From: Pachyseris speciosa
Lineage: Eukaryota; Cnidaria; Anthozoa; Scleractinia; Pachyseridae
Assembly: GCA_016490735.1 (NCBI GenBank)
Contig: JAEMWC010000393.1
Span: 86,001-150,000 of the forward strand
Length of the DNA stretch: 64,000 bases
Direction of reading: 5' to 3'
Position numbers and translations under genes: made by a program. The notes beneath the pieces were generated by a model that was not told the DNA's origin, did not search any database, and was given only the letters and a program-made list of their open reading frames with translations. Positions 30,553-38,884 of this stretch are shown here, in pieces. Position 1 is the stretch's first letter. Each line of letters begins with the position of its first letter.

Positions 30553-31331
30553 TTTTTTTTTTTCATTCCATAACCGATTGGGTTATTCCATGTACCAAAA
30601 ACAGGAGGAGATTGCCATGGAATCATAGCATGTTTCCCACCTTTCTTTCTGGGTACAATGTCATCTGGAACATGAACAGGTATTGACCGTCTTGGACGGC
30701 TGCTTTCAACATGCAAACCTTTTCCAGTTAATTTTCTGATTGCTTCTATAGCCAAAGGAATTCCAATGCTGGCGAGTATTGTTCCAATACCCTTTCCAGT
30801 CTGCGCTTTTGTTGGTTTTATAACAACGTCTCCACCATACTGCATTTTTTGGATAACATCAGCCATCTGTCTCGTATTCAATAAATTTCCTACATTAAAT
30901 AATTGGGATAAATTGGCATTAGGAATAAGAAATCCTCCTTTTTGTTTCTTTCCAAATAGTTTATCAATGCCGAGACTTGCTAATGAAGAAAGAGCACCTG
31001 TAGCCAATGCTGGAGCCGCTTTAGCTACTGCTTTACCTGCATAAGGCAATAGTCTTGTTCCAAGTGAAAAAAGACTGGACCAAAGAGAACCTCCTTCTTG
31101 GACTGATTTTCTGATCTGTGCTTTGGATATCTTTACATCAGCACCTGTTCCATTTCTCTGTGATTTGGCTAATTTTTTTATCTGTGTTTTTGTCAACATC
31201 ATTTGATCACCTCCAGTGAGATCTCCATGTGCGAGTCTCAATGTTACCGGTGAATTTGTTTGTATAGCTTTTGCAAGCCTTTGCTTCTGACTGTTTGAAA
31301 GTCTTACTCCATGAGGATGATAAGTAGTCAT
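30480..31331 (-). CDS. pVI/pX-like membrane-active minor capsid protein
   Basis: 283 residues with ATG at 31331. The N-terminal part is basic and repetitive (LSNSQKQRLAKAIQ, TKTQIKKLAKSQ, ISKAQIRKSVQEGG). The middle has a Gly/Ala-rich amphipathic region (SLWSSLFSLGTRLLPYAGKA, then Ala-rich helices). A second hydrophobic stretch is GKGIGTILASIGIPLAIEAI. The tail is Lys/Gly-rich and ends PILGTIL. This composition and its place beside the protease and major capsid gene match the Polinton proteins compared with adenovirus pVI/pX, which disrupt membranes during entry. Sequence similarity alone does not prove it. No TCTAA motif is seen; the 72-bp upstream gap is a pure AT-rich tract. Confidence 0.7.
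   Translation of the reverse strand: MTTYHPHGVRLSNSQKQRLAKAIQTNSPVTLRLAHGDLTGGDQMMLTKTQIKKLAKSQRNGTGADVKISKAQIRKSVQEGGSLWSSLFSLGTRLLPYAGKAVAKAAPALATGALSSLASLGIDKLFGKKQKGGFLIPNANLSQLFNVGNLLNTRQMADVIQKMQYGGDVVIKPTKAQTGKGIGTILASIGIPLAIEAIRKLTGKGLHVESSRPRRSIPVHVPDDIVPRKKGGKHAMIPWQSPPVFGTWNNPIGYGMKKKNKGKGLLLGKNSPFNSIPILGTIL
30552..30558 (-). promoter_or_regulatory. Putative -1 slippage site, pVI-like to protease
   Basis: An A11 run (30553-30563) read in the pVI-like frame as AAA AAA AAA AAC ends in the heptamer A AAA AAC. The -1 frame is open into the protease; the 0 frame stops 24 codons later at 30480. Only a weak stem follows (GGACT/AGTCC, about 9 nt downstream). Ribosomal or transcriptional slippage would both work. 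Confidence 0.55.
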
Positions 31332-31403
31332 ATAATATATGTTTATACTAAATTGTATTTAATACAAACAATCATTTAATTTAATTTATTTAATTTATTT
31401 AAT
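31332..31403 (-). promoter_or_regulatory. AT-only leader of the pVI-like gene
   Basis: This gap is almost entirely A and T, with repeated TTAAATAAA-like words and ATATATTATATG at the start codon. It shares TATATG at the ATG with other late genes but lacks TCTAA. Confidence 0.35.
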
Positions 31404-32687
31404 TTACATTGATCTCAGAATTAATTTTCCATCAGTCTTTCTCATCTCAATATCCTGCTCATAGAGTACCAATGCATACACACTATAATCATGATCTGCT
31501 GTAGCACTTAAAGTGTATTTGAAAGTCAGTTTTGTCATTCCATCTTTAATATCTTGTTTCTGTTTTGTCAGATCGAAATAAACAAAAGGGAATATTGTAC
31601 CGAAGTTGCCCCTGTTAAGAAGGGTACTTTCACTGAAATCATTTACAGCTTCAACATATTTCAAAACATCTCTAAATACTCTTGTTGGTTCTGTTGATGG
31701 TTTATAATGAACCTCTGGATAATCATTACCATTGCCAACTTCAAGATAACAATCAGTCAAAGTTTTGTCATTACCAACAGCAAAAGTGTTATAGAGAAAT
31801 TTATTGGCTGTCTGAGATGCATCACTTGCATCATTGATGATGAATACAAAAACATGCCTGGGTTTGTTTATTCCTGTGGAAATACGGAAATTGGCAGTCT
31901 GTTGTCTTGTTGAATTGCCTCTCTCAACCATTTCTCTCATGTAAGTCCACTTTCTGTTGTCAAGATACTTGCTCATGTATAAGGACTTTCCCGCAGAATT
32001 AAAAACAATGCGAGGAACTATTAGCTGGAATTTAGTTAGTACCACACGGCAATCATCAGCAGCTTGCCAAATCAAATTGGCATCACTCTCAAGTGTCAAT
32101 TTCACCTCTATTTTTGAGTTAGGCATGAGTTCATCCCAAAAGCTCTTGAAAAAACCGTATCTGTTCAATGCTATCTCTGCATTTACTTCACCACCATCAT
32201 TAAGCAAAGCTTTACGATCTGAGAATCCTTTGTTATAAGCAGCTTGTGCCACTCTGTTTTCAGCACCTCTGCTGGTGTCAAGATAGAAGAACTCATTGGT
32301 TCCCTGACTTACAACATAACCCTGTGAATACTCAAGCAATGACTTAATATTTGTGGCCTGGTTAGCGTCTCGGCATTCATAAACATCAAGACCATTCATT
32401 TTTACATTAATGGTGTTAATAAGAGCGTGAGCTGAATTAACAATACCATTTCGATCTGCAGCAGCAATGTTAGCTCCATCTGCAAGCTTATTTTCTTTGA
32501 AAATAACATTAAAACGGGCATTATACCAGTCAAATGGTGTAGTCTCTCCACTATTATCAACAATGAATCGGTAGCCTGTTTTACTCTGATGAGCATTGTT
32601 TGCTACTACAGTATTAAGTGCTGTCTCTAGTTCGAACACTACATCTTCATATCTTTCGATATATTTTGAGTCACGATAGTTTGACAT
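31404..32687 (-). CDS. mcp: Double-jelly-roll major capsid protein (hexon-like)
   Basis: 427 residues, ATG at 32687. The sequence has the Polinton capsid-protein character: N-terminal YEDVVFELETAL, then a strand-rich first domain (TGYRFIVDNSGETTPFDWYNARF), a central region with WDELMPNSKIEVKLTLESD, and a second domain including RHVFVFIINDAS and the C-terminal FKYTLSATADHDYSVYALVL. Trimers of this fold build the pseudo-hexameric capsomers of adenovirus-like virions. The length is usual for Polintons. It lies between the pVI-like gene and the core and penton genes. TATCTAAC stands 11 nt before its ATG and supplies the stop of the core gene. Confidence 0.9.
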   Translation of the reverse strand: MSNYRDSKYIERYEDVVFELETALNTVVANNAHQSKTGYRFIVDNSGETTPFDWYNARFNVIFKENKLADGANIAAADRNGIVNSAHALINTINVKMNGLDVYECRDANQATNIKSLLEYSQGYVVSQGTNEFFYLDTSRGAENRVAQAAYNKGFSDRKALLNDGGEVNAEIALNRYGFFKSFWDELMPNSKIEVKLTLESDANLIWQAADDCRVVLTKFQLIVPRIVFNSAGKSLYMSKYLDNRKWTYMREMVERGNSTRQQTANFRISTGINKPRHVFVFIINDASDASQTANKFLYNTFAVGNDKTLTDCYLEVGNGNDYPEVHYKPSTEPTRVFRDVLKYVEAVNDFSESTLLNRGNFGTIFPFVYFDLTKQKQDIKDGMTKLTFKYTLSATADHDYSVYALVLYEQDIEMRKTDGKLILRSM

Positions 32688-32706
32688 ATATTATTGTGTT
32701 AGATAA
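32688..32706 (-). promoter_or_regulatory. TCTAA late-type element of the major capsid gene
   Basis: TATCTAAC on the minus strand with exactly 11 nt to the ATG. The TAA of the motif is the stop codon of the core protein gene. Confidence 0.65.
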
Positions 32707-32935
32707 AAGTTATTTTACGCGGTCGGCCTCTCTTTCTTTTGATTAAACCACCAGTCTGGCTCACACTCTCAGTTCCACTTTTTCTCTTTTTCAAAAGTTC
32801 TATGATTTTGTCGCCAGCTTTTTTGCCAGCATGTTCACCAATTGTTGTTGCTGCTTTTTTTCCAGCTGTTTTGATCATATCAGTCACAATACCTTCACCA
32901 TGTTGTTCATATTTTTTAAACTCAAACCGTTTCAT
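32699..32935 (-). CDS. Small basic core protein with AT-hook
   Basis: 78 residues, strongly basic, with a Gly/Lys-rich middle (AGKKAATTIGEHAGKKAGDKI) and a C-terminal AT-hook-like KRKRGRPRK. This suits a virion DNA-binding protein comparable in role to adenovirus core proteins. It sits between penton and major capsid genes. The ATG (32935) is preceded by CCTAATAGTATATG, a variant of the late motif with a shorter gap. Homology to a defined family is not certain. Confidence 0.65.
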   Translation of the reverse strand: MKRFEFKKYEQHGEGIVTDMIKTAGKKAATTIGEHAGKKAGDKIIELLKKRKSGTESVSQTGGLIKRKRGRPRKITFI

Positions 32936-32948
32936 ATACTATTAGGTT

Positions 32949-33734
32949 TTATAATTCTGTCTCTCTCAAGAATAACTCAATATACCAATCTATCCCATTT
33001 AAATCGACTGGAGCTCTAGAAGAGTCTGTGACATAAAAGCGTATTGAGCTGATATTATGTGTTGAGACTGGATTCCATGAAAGAAAACGAGGTTTGTAAG
33101 TGAAAGGTAAACTTCTAACGAGATCTGTGACAGGAATAACAGCGATTGTATTTGTGCTATTTCCATCAACAATGCTATCTGTCACCAAATCACAATTGAT
33201 ATAAATTTCATCTACTCCTCTTGTAATATCAGGTAGATTTGTTCCATATTCTGTGGCTGGAACTAATTTTGAATCGAAACCGATAAGTTTTCTGAAATCA
33301 AGATTCCTCAGATCCACACGATAATTTTCATTGAGTTCAATCAAAATGCGATATGTTGACAAAACGAAATACATGTTAATACCATACTTGTATTTTTTTT
33401 CATCTGTTTCATCTGGATTAAGTCTTTGGTTTTTTTTTTCCATGAATTTATGAATGTAATCATCGATATCGTCGTATGAATACATCCCGTTAACGAATGT
33501 TATTGTTTCCCAGTTTACACCTTTGTCATAGCTGTATTTCATTTGATTATTCCCAAAAATATCTCTGATATTGTACCAACTGTATGTCATATTGATAACA
33601 TTCACAGCCATTTCATATTTTAAATCATTCGTTAATTTAAGAGGTGAATTGAATCTTTTTTCAAAATCATGACTCTTGCTGACACCAATTTTGTCTCTGT
33701 TTTTACTGTTGAATCGTAATGAAATTTCTGTCAT
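32949..33734 (-). CDS. Penton-like minor capsid protein
   Basis: 261 residues, ATG at 33734. It matches the Polinton penton/minor capsid family: N-terminal SLRFNSKNRDKI, EMAVNVINMTYSWYNI, a central IGF segment and the C-terminal SIRFYVTDSSRAPVDLNG IDWYIELFLRE stretch. It is expected to form a single jelly roll at capsid vertices. TATCTAATG stands 11 nt before the start, overlapping the 3' end of the gene upstream. Length and genomic position next to the capsid gene are typical. Confidence 0.85.
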   Translation of the reverse strand: MTEISLRFNSKNRDKIGVSKSHDFEKRFNSPLKLTNDLKYEMAVNVINMTYSWYNIRDIFGNNQMKYSYDKGVNWETITFVNGMYSYDDIDDYIHKFMEKKNQRLNPDETDEKKYKYGINMYFVLSTYRILIELNENYRVDLRNLDFRKLIGFDSKLVPATEYGTNLPDITRGVDEIYINCDLVTDSIVDGNSTNTIAVIPVTDLVRSLPFTYKPRFLSWNPVSTHNISSIRFYVTDSSRAPVDLNGIDWYIELFLRETEL

Positions 33735-33752
33735 ATACTTTTACATTAGATA
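33735..33752 (-). promoter_or_regulatory. TCTAA late-type element of the penton gene
   Basis: TATCTAAT on the minus strand, exactly 11 nt before ATG. It lies within the end of the preceding reading frame. Confidence 0.65.
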
Positions 33753-34043
33753 TTTCATCATTATTTTATTTAGCTCACCGGTTTTCAGGATTCCCAGTCT
33801 GTTCAATGTATGCAATATATTTGTGAATTCATTTCTTACACCCATGCTATTGTTGCCGGCTGAAATAGATCCACCAAGCAACTGTAAACGTGAAAGCATG
33901 TCACCCAAAAATGCACCCCTTGAACCCATTCCTTTCCCTGTTTTGTATTTGTAAGAAGCTAATACATCATCAATCGTTTCTCTGTATTTCTTCAAAGTTT
34001 GTATTTCTCTTTTATGAGATTCATTTTCTTCTGGAGTTAATGA
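33741..34043 (-). CDS. C-terminal extension of the minor structural protein (-1 frame)
   Basis: This 100-codon frame has no ATG near its beginning. It is open from the overlap with 34037-34546 and continues that gene in -1. It contains a charged coiled-coil-like start and a conserved-looking block (GSRGAFLGDM, LQLLGGSISAGNNS, then FTNILHTLNRLGIL). I recall similar blocks in other Polinton proteins of this position, but cannot name a function. It is most likely the second half of one protein. Confidence 0.65.
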   Translation of the reverse strand, partial: SLTPEENESHKREIQTLKKYRETIDDVLASYKYKTGKGMGSRGAFLGDMLSRLQLLGGSISAGNNSMGVRNEFTNILHTLNRLGILKTGELNKIMMKYLM

Positions 34044-34546
34044 TTTTTTTTTCTTCTTCCCATATTCTGGGCTATTTCTTTAGCTTTTTTCTTTTCCTCG
34101 ACAAGTTTTTGTGGGGCGACTTGAGTCAAATCGCTTGGTTTCAAAAGCCTGTTATTTTTTAATATAATTCTATCATCTCTATCGAAATAGTTATCGATCA
34201 ATAATATGTTGGGTGCCAGATCCTCTTTTTCAGGTGCTTCAATTGTCAAAGGAAGTTCCGTTCCCATTGTAATTGCTCTGCGATTAGCTTCAATAACATC
34301 ATCAAGTCCTTGTGTTAAAGCCTGTTGATTTTTTTTCAACTGTTCAATGACTTCATCCTGTTTTTTGTCGACACTTTCTTTCACACTCTTCTGGACATCA
34401 ATAGAGGGTTTCAGCAATTCTGATGTTGTATCATAAGCATCCTGTTTTCTGTATTCATAAGTCTTGATAACATCACGAACTTCTCTAGTTTTGTTTCCAG
34501 CTTCAATTCCACTTTTAAGAAGCCTTTTCATTCGTTCTATATCCAT
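34037..34546 (-). CDS. Minor structural protein, coiled-coil N-terminal part
   Basis: The ATG at 34546 (not an upstream TTG) begins MDIERMKRLLKSGIEAG. About 169 residues, mostly helical and charged, with a probable coiled coil (VQKSVKESVDKKQDEVIEQL) and a downstream LLIDNYFDRDDRIILKN segment that may bind other virion parts. It ends RRKKNH TAA just after a 9-A run. The -1 frame there is open into 33741-34043, so a 268-residue product is expected after slippage. The start lies 11 nt after TCTAAC. The function is unknown; position in the capsid block suggests a virion role. Confidence 0.65.
   Translation of the reverse strand: MDIERMKRLLKSGIEAGNKTREVRDVIKTYEYRKQDAYDTTSELLKPSIDVQKSVKESVDKKQDEVIEQLKKNQQALTQGLDDVIEANRRAITMGTELPLTIEAPEKEDLAPNILLIDNYFDRDDRIILKNNRLLKPSDLTQVAPQKLVEEKKKAKEIAQNMGRRKKNH
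34043..34049 (-). promoter_or_regulatory. Putative -1 slippage site in the minor structural gene
   Basis: A AAA AAT read in frame as AAA AAA AAT, at the end of an A9 run, two codons before the TAA. No strong downstream stem is visible. The -1 frame is open for 100 codons. Confidence 0.5.
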
Positions 34547-34582
34547 ATACAATTGTGTTAGACTAATCTAAACTATTTACAT
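34547..34582. promoter_or_regulatory. Bidirectional late-type promoter with inverted TCTAA pair
   Basis: TTAGA at 34558-34562 and TCTAA at 34567-34571 form a dyad. Each arm is exactly 11 nt from the ATG it faces: the minor structural gene to the left (34546) and the ATPase to the right (34583). This is the switch point between the leftward and rightward gene blocks. Confidence 0.7.
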
Positions 34583-35221
34583 ATGGAAATCCCTAATTAT
34601 GATATTCAGGGTTTAAAGAATTCATTCAGACAGTTGTATCCGTATATGCCAAAAGATACATTTAGAATGTTATTGGCTGGTAATTCTGGATCTGGAAAGA
34701 CAACATTGTTCATGCATCTGATTATGGAACCATTGGTTTATTATGATCAGATACATCTTTATGCAAAAAATTTGGATCAAGACAAGTACAAATATCTTCG
34801 GAAAGTAATGGATGAAATAAGCAGTCACATTGGATATCCTGCCTTGGTTTGCAGTCAAGAAGAGATATTGCCAGTTGAACAAATAAAAAACACAGATTTG
34901 CAGCGATTGGTTGTTTTTGATGATTTTGTGACTGATAAAAAACAAGATCAAATCATAAGCTATTTCATTCAAGGGAGACACAAAAACTGTTCAGTCATAT
35001 ATCTCACACAATCATTCTATGGCTGTCCAAAATCAATCAGACTCAATTGCAGTCACTTCTGCCTTTATGATTTCCCATCCTCAAGAGAAAGGAACTTGAT
35101 TGCACAGGAGCTTGGAATCGACAAGAAGAAATACATTGAAGCAACCAAAAAACCATATTCCTTCTGTTATGTTGACAAGCCGATGAAAACAATCAAGAGA
35201 AATTTTTATGGTGCTGTTTAA
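34583..35221 (+). CDS. FtsK/HerA (A32-like) genome-packaging ATPase
   Basis: 212 residues. Walker A is GNSGSGKTT (residues 33-41), Walker B is LVVFDDF (D113, D114), followed by the QGRHKNCSVIYLTQSFY segment with the sensor/arginine typical of A32-type packaging ATPases. It would pump the linear genome into the preformed capsid. It is the first gene of the rightward block, divergent from the minor structural gene with a shared dyad promoter. Its length is normal for Polintons. Confidence 0.93.
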   Translation: MEIPNYDIQGLKNSFRQLYPYMPKDTFRMLLAGNSGSGKTTLFMHLIMEPLVYYDQIHLYAKNLDQDKYKYLRKVMDEISSHIGYPALVCSQEEILPVEQIKNTDLQRLVVFDDFVTDKKQDQIISYFIQGRHKNCSVIYLTQSFYGCPKSIRLNCSHFCLYDFPSSRERNLIAQELGIDKKKYIEATKKPYSFCYVDKPMKTIKRNFYGAV

Positions 35222-35237
35222 TCTAATCTAATATTAT

Positions 35238-35312
35238 ATGGCAATCAATAATTTCCAAAATGTTGAAAAACAGGAGAATCCAAAAACAGAAAGAATCGAA
35301 AAATTAATCTAA
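35238..35312 (+). CDS. 24-codon ORF behind a doubled TCTAA motif
   Basis: TCTAATCTAATATTAT leads straight into ATG and 24 codons (MAINNFQNVEKQENPK onward) ending in the TAA of the next motif. The start resembles the first residues of the two fibre genes (MGVFN...NQD), so it may be the stub of a lost third fibre gene or a short leader peptide. It is too short to be sure that it is translated. Confidence 0.4.
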   Translation: MAINNFQNVEKQENPKTERIEKLI

Positions 35313-35324
35313 CAAGATGATATA

Positions 35325-38300
35325 ATGGGAGTTTTTAATGCTCAAATAAATCAAGATAAAACAGAAACTGGTACTGGTGAAAGAGGCCCAGCTGGTCCAA
35401 TTGGTCCCAAAGGTGAAAAAGGTGATAGAGGTCCAAAAGGTAATACAGGTGCAATTGGTCCACAAGGAGCTACTGGAGCTGTTGGTCCCAAAGGTGATGG
35501 ATTTAGATTAACACAAGATGGTAATTATGACATTGAAAATAAACGTTTGACATATGTTGGTGATCCAGTAAATCATTATGATTCTGCTAACTTGGGATAT
35601 GTTAATGATGCTGTTTTATCAATTGAAGGAACACGTGTTAATCCATTCAAATTTCTTCTTGAAGATACATCAAAAACAACTATTCTTAGAAATGCGAATA
35701 ATCTGCAATTGGAAGATTTTGACAAAAGCCCTTACTCATTTAATAAAATAGCCTTGTCTTTTGTTATTCCTACTGCTGGTCTTACAACTGTTCTTCGTTT
35801 TGATTTGTCACAATTGGAAGTTTCAAAGTACACTTTAGTTGTTGAGTTTTATACTGATGGTAACCCAAATAATGCAACAGTTGATGACGACAATCTGTCA
35901 TCTAATTTAATTGAAAGAAAGGATTCAATAAAAAGAGCATTTCCAAAGACTCATCTTGTTGATGGTTATCTCAAAAGAATATTCTTCCTTGAAAAAACAA
36001 GTCATGGTTCCACATCAATGGAGTTATTGTTGATTTCGCCATATTTACAAAATAATAAAAAACATTATGTTATAGTTTATGGTGTTTATGGATTTTCTAA
36101 TATCATTTTATCACATATTCACGACCCAGCTTTTGAAATAGAAGAAGGAAGAATTGTATTTGATCGTGAGCTTAAAATGAGTTTTCGTAGAATAGTCAAT
36201 GTTGGACGCCCTATACTTCCACAAGACTGCGCAACTAGAAAATACGTTGATGATGCTGCCATATATCTGACGAATAATAAAGCGAATATAGCATATGTTA
36301 ATTCTAACTTTGTGAAAAAAGATGGAAGTGTTGCGATGACTTCTGATTTGAATCTTGGAGGTAACAAATTGACTAATATAGCAGCGCCAACAGCAAACAA
36401 TGATTCAGCCACAAAGGGGTATGTTGATACTGAAATTGCTGGAATTACTGGCATTGATGTTTCACCATTTCTTAAAAAAGATGGAAGTGTTGCAATGACT
36501 GGTGATCTTGACATGGGTGACAATAAAATAACAAATGTTGAGACTCCAAACTCTGATAAAGATTCTGCCAACAAAAAGTATGTTGATGACCTTATTTTAT
36601 CAGCATCTGGTACTCAACGCAACCCATTCGCTTTTCTGTTAAAAGACAAATCCAAGTCTTCTGTAGTCAGTGGTGCGGAAAACCTTCAAATTGAGAATTT
36701 TGACAGATCACCTTATCACATAAACAAGTCGTCATTGTCTTTTTTCATCAAACGAAGAGGCAACTTTACATCCAAAATTCGTTTTAATGTGACATCTTTG
36801 AGAAATGGACAGTATACATTTGTTACTGAGTTTTTCTCACCATCAGACCCACGCCAAGCTACAATTGGGCTCGATCTTCGCACATTGAACATACGTGACG
36901 CTGGACTGTCATTTCAAAAAGCTTTTACTAGAACTCCACACGTTGATGGTTATATTAAAATTCTTTTCCAGATAGAAAAAACTGGTGGCGGTCAAGCGTT
37001 AATTGAGGTTTTACTTTCCAGCACAGCTCCTGCGTCTAACACCAAAACACATATCATCGTTTATGGGGCCTATGGCTATCATACCAATTTGTCTTACTTT
37101 CTCCATGACCCGGCTTATGAAATTGAAAACGGCCATGTTGTATTTGGCAGTAATATTGACATGAAATTGAACAAGATCATCAACCTACAGGATAACCCCT
37201 CAAACCCACAAGACGCTGTAAACAAAAGTTATGTGGACCAGAGGTTGCAAACCAAACTCGATGCGATTGCACAACAAAATCTGAATATGAACAACAATGC
37301 CATTACTGATCTTGCTCCACCTGTCAACGCAGACGATGCGGTGACAAAACTTTATACTGACGAATATTTTCTCCGACGAGACGGTTCGACTGCAATGTAT
37401 GGCGATTTGTCGATGGGTGGAAATAGAGTGACGAATTTAGCGGACCCTTCGAATGAAACTGATGCAGTGAACTTCAGAGTTTTAAATCGAGCTGGAATAG
37501 TTATGAGAGCAAACACTTTATTATTGAATGGAACAAACGCGATGGCAGCGGATATGAAACTTGGAGGGCATAAAATCATTAACTTAAAAGAAGGAACAAA
37601 TAAAACCGATGCCGTAAATTTAGATCAATTAGAAAAAAGTCATATTTCATCTGCTTCTCATCCAAAGAATGCTTTCAAATATTTGATGAATGATATCGAT
37701 GAAGTCAGTACTGAATATGGCTTGAAAGTTAATGGATATGTCAATTTACCTCGTTCACCACATTTAATTTCAAAAAAGGTCATTGATATAGACTTGAATA
37801 AAAAAGCTAATCATATTTACAGAGCTAAAATTGGATTCAATATGTACACAATAAAAGATGGAAAATACACTTTCATTCTTGAATGGCTATTTCCTGATTA
37901 TGAAGGAATGAGTCTTAGTAGTGTAACATTCAGTGCAAAAGGTGGAATTACAATTCATAAAACTGTAGGGAGAAAATTTGATAACAGAAATGAAGATCAT
38001 TCGAGATATTTATTATGGATTGAAAAACCATCAGCAAGTTCACCACCTGAATATTTATATTGTACGATTAATATTAATGCTAACCCAACTTATCCAAATA
38101 AGTACAAAGTTCATTGTGTTGCATATGGTATTGATTTTGAAGCTGTAGACGTTCCATCAAGTGTTTACGACTTCGCAGAAGCTTATAAAATCGTGAATGA
38201 AAAAATACAATTACAAACTGATTTAGATTTGAATGGACATGCCTTGATTGATAATTCATCAAACTTATTCGATGGTCAAAACGGTGAATTGACAATGCTA

Positions 38301-38867
38301 AATGATATTAATATGAACACGTTTCTAATAAAAGAGGCTAAACTTGGTGGTGATTTAAATATGAATGGCTATAGAATTCATAATAATAGTTTGAATCTAT
38401 TTCGTTCAAGCGTTACAGGTGTAATTATGGAAACGGCTTTCGATTTGGGTGGATTTGCTCTTTACAGGCCGAAATTAGGAGGTGATCTAGATTTGAATGG
38501 GAATAGAATAATTGGTCAAACAATTTATATAAATGCCTTCGTTGAAGTCAAACAAAACCATGACTCGAATGTGTTGAAAACTGTCTTAATTGATGGGGGA
38601 AAACAGATGGTTGTTTTGAACAATTTTTATTTCAAACGTTTGCACATTATTCAAAACGCTGGAACTGGAATACTTGTGTTCATAAATAAAAGAGATGGAC
38701 AAGCAAGTAGGTCAATAACAAAGCGCTATACAATTAGTAATACTCCTAATATCACAACTGTCGATATTAATCTACAATTATATAATGGCTTCTTTTACAT
38801 TGACTATTCACACCCCAATTCAAATGCTTTTGATTTGTCCTTTTTGCTTGAATTTATTATTAACTAG
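35325..38867 (+). CDS. Collagen-stalked fibre-like protein with tail-fibre repeats
   Basis: 1180 residues. MGVFN anchor, then about 14 Gly-X-Y triplets (residues about 18-58), ending PKGDGFRLTQDGNYDIENK. After this come phage-tail-fibre-like motifs (GGNKLTNIAAPTANNDSATKGYVD type), repeated at least five times, and three large beta-rich domains of about 200 residues, each beginning near NPF(K/A)FLL or NAFKYLM and containing DGYLKR/DGYIKI and a (I/C)VYG(V/A)YG-type strand. The C-terminal 200 residues are different. This is the build of a trimeric attachment fibre; receptor binding is inference. It shares its anchor and collagen start with the gene at 38906. TCTAAC lies 12 nt before the ATG and provides the stop of the 24-codon ORF. 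Confidence 0.75.
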   Translation: MGVFNAQINQDKTETGTGERGPAGPIGPKGEKGDRGPKGNTGAIGPQGATGAVGPKGDGFRLTQDGNYDIENKRLTYVGDPVNHYDSANLGYVNDAVLSIEGTRVNPFKFLLEDTSKTTILRNANNLQLEDFDKSPYSFNKIALSFVIPTAGLTTVLRFDLSQLEVSKYTLVVEFYTDGNPNNATVDDDNLSSNLIERKDSIKRAFPKTHLVDGYLKRIFFLEKTSHGSTSMELLLISPYLQNNKKHYVIVYGVYGFSNIILSHIHDPAFEIEEGRIVFDRELKMSFRRIVNVGRPILPQDCATRKYVDDAAIYLTNNKANIAYVNSNFVKKDGSVAMTSDLNLGGNKLTNIAAPTANNDSATKGYVDTEIAGITGIDVSPFLKKDGSVAMTGDLDMGDNKITNVETPNSDKDSANKKYVDDLILSASGTQRNPFAFLLKDKSKSSVVSGAENLQIENFDRSPYHINKSSLSFFIKRRGNFTSKIRFNVTSLRNGQYTFVTEFFSPSDPRQATIGLDLRTLNIRDAGLSFQKAFTRTPHVDGYIKILFQIEKTGGGQALIEVLLSSTAPASNTKTHIIVYGAYGYHTNLSYFLHDPAYEIENGHVVFGSNIDMKLNKIINLQDNPSNPQDAVNKSYVDQRLQTKLDAIAQQNLNMNNNAITDLAPPVNADDAVTKLYTDEYFLRRDGSTAMYGDLSMGGNRVTNLADPSNETDAVNFRVLNRAGIVMRANTLLLNGTNAMAADMKLGGHKIINLKEGTNKTDAVNLDQLEKSHISSASHPKNAFKYLMNDIDEVSTEYGLKVNGYVNLPRSPHLISKKVIDIDLNKKANHIYRAKIGFNMYTIKDGKYTFILEWLFPDYEGMSLSSVTFSAKGGITIHKTVGRKFDNRNEDHSRYLLWIEKPSASSPPEYLYCTININANPTYPNKYKVHCVAYGIDFEAVDVPSSVYDFAEAYKIVNEKIQLQTDLDLNGHALIDNSSNLFDGQNGELTMLNDINMNTFLIKEAKLGGDLNMNGYRIHNNSLNLFRSSVTGVIMETAFDLGGFALYRPKLGGDLDLNGNRIIGQTIYINAFVEVKQNHDSNVLKTVLIDGGKQMVVLNNFYFKRLHIIQNAGTGILVFINKRDGQASRSITKRYTISNTPNITTVDINLQLYNGFFYIDYSHPNSNAFDLSFLLEFIIN

Positions 38868-38884
38868 TACAATAGTCTTCATGA

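Noticed and set aside
33741..33995. Independent 84-residue protein starting at TTG 33995
   Set aside because: There is no ATG, and the frame extends upstream to the A9 tract of the preceding gene; it is better read as a -1 continuation.
34037..34552. TTG start at 34552 for the minor structural gene
   Set aside because: The ATG at 34546 has the exact 11-nt distance to TCTAA shared by the other late genes.
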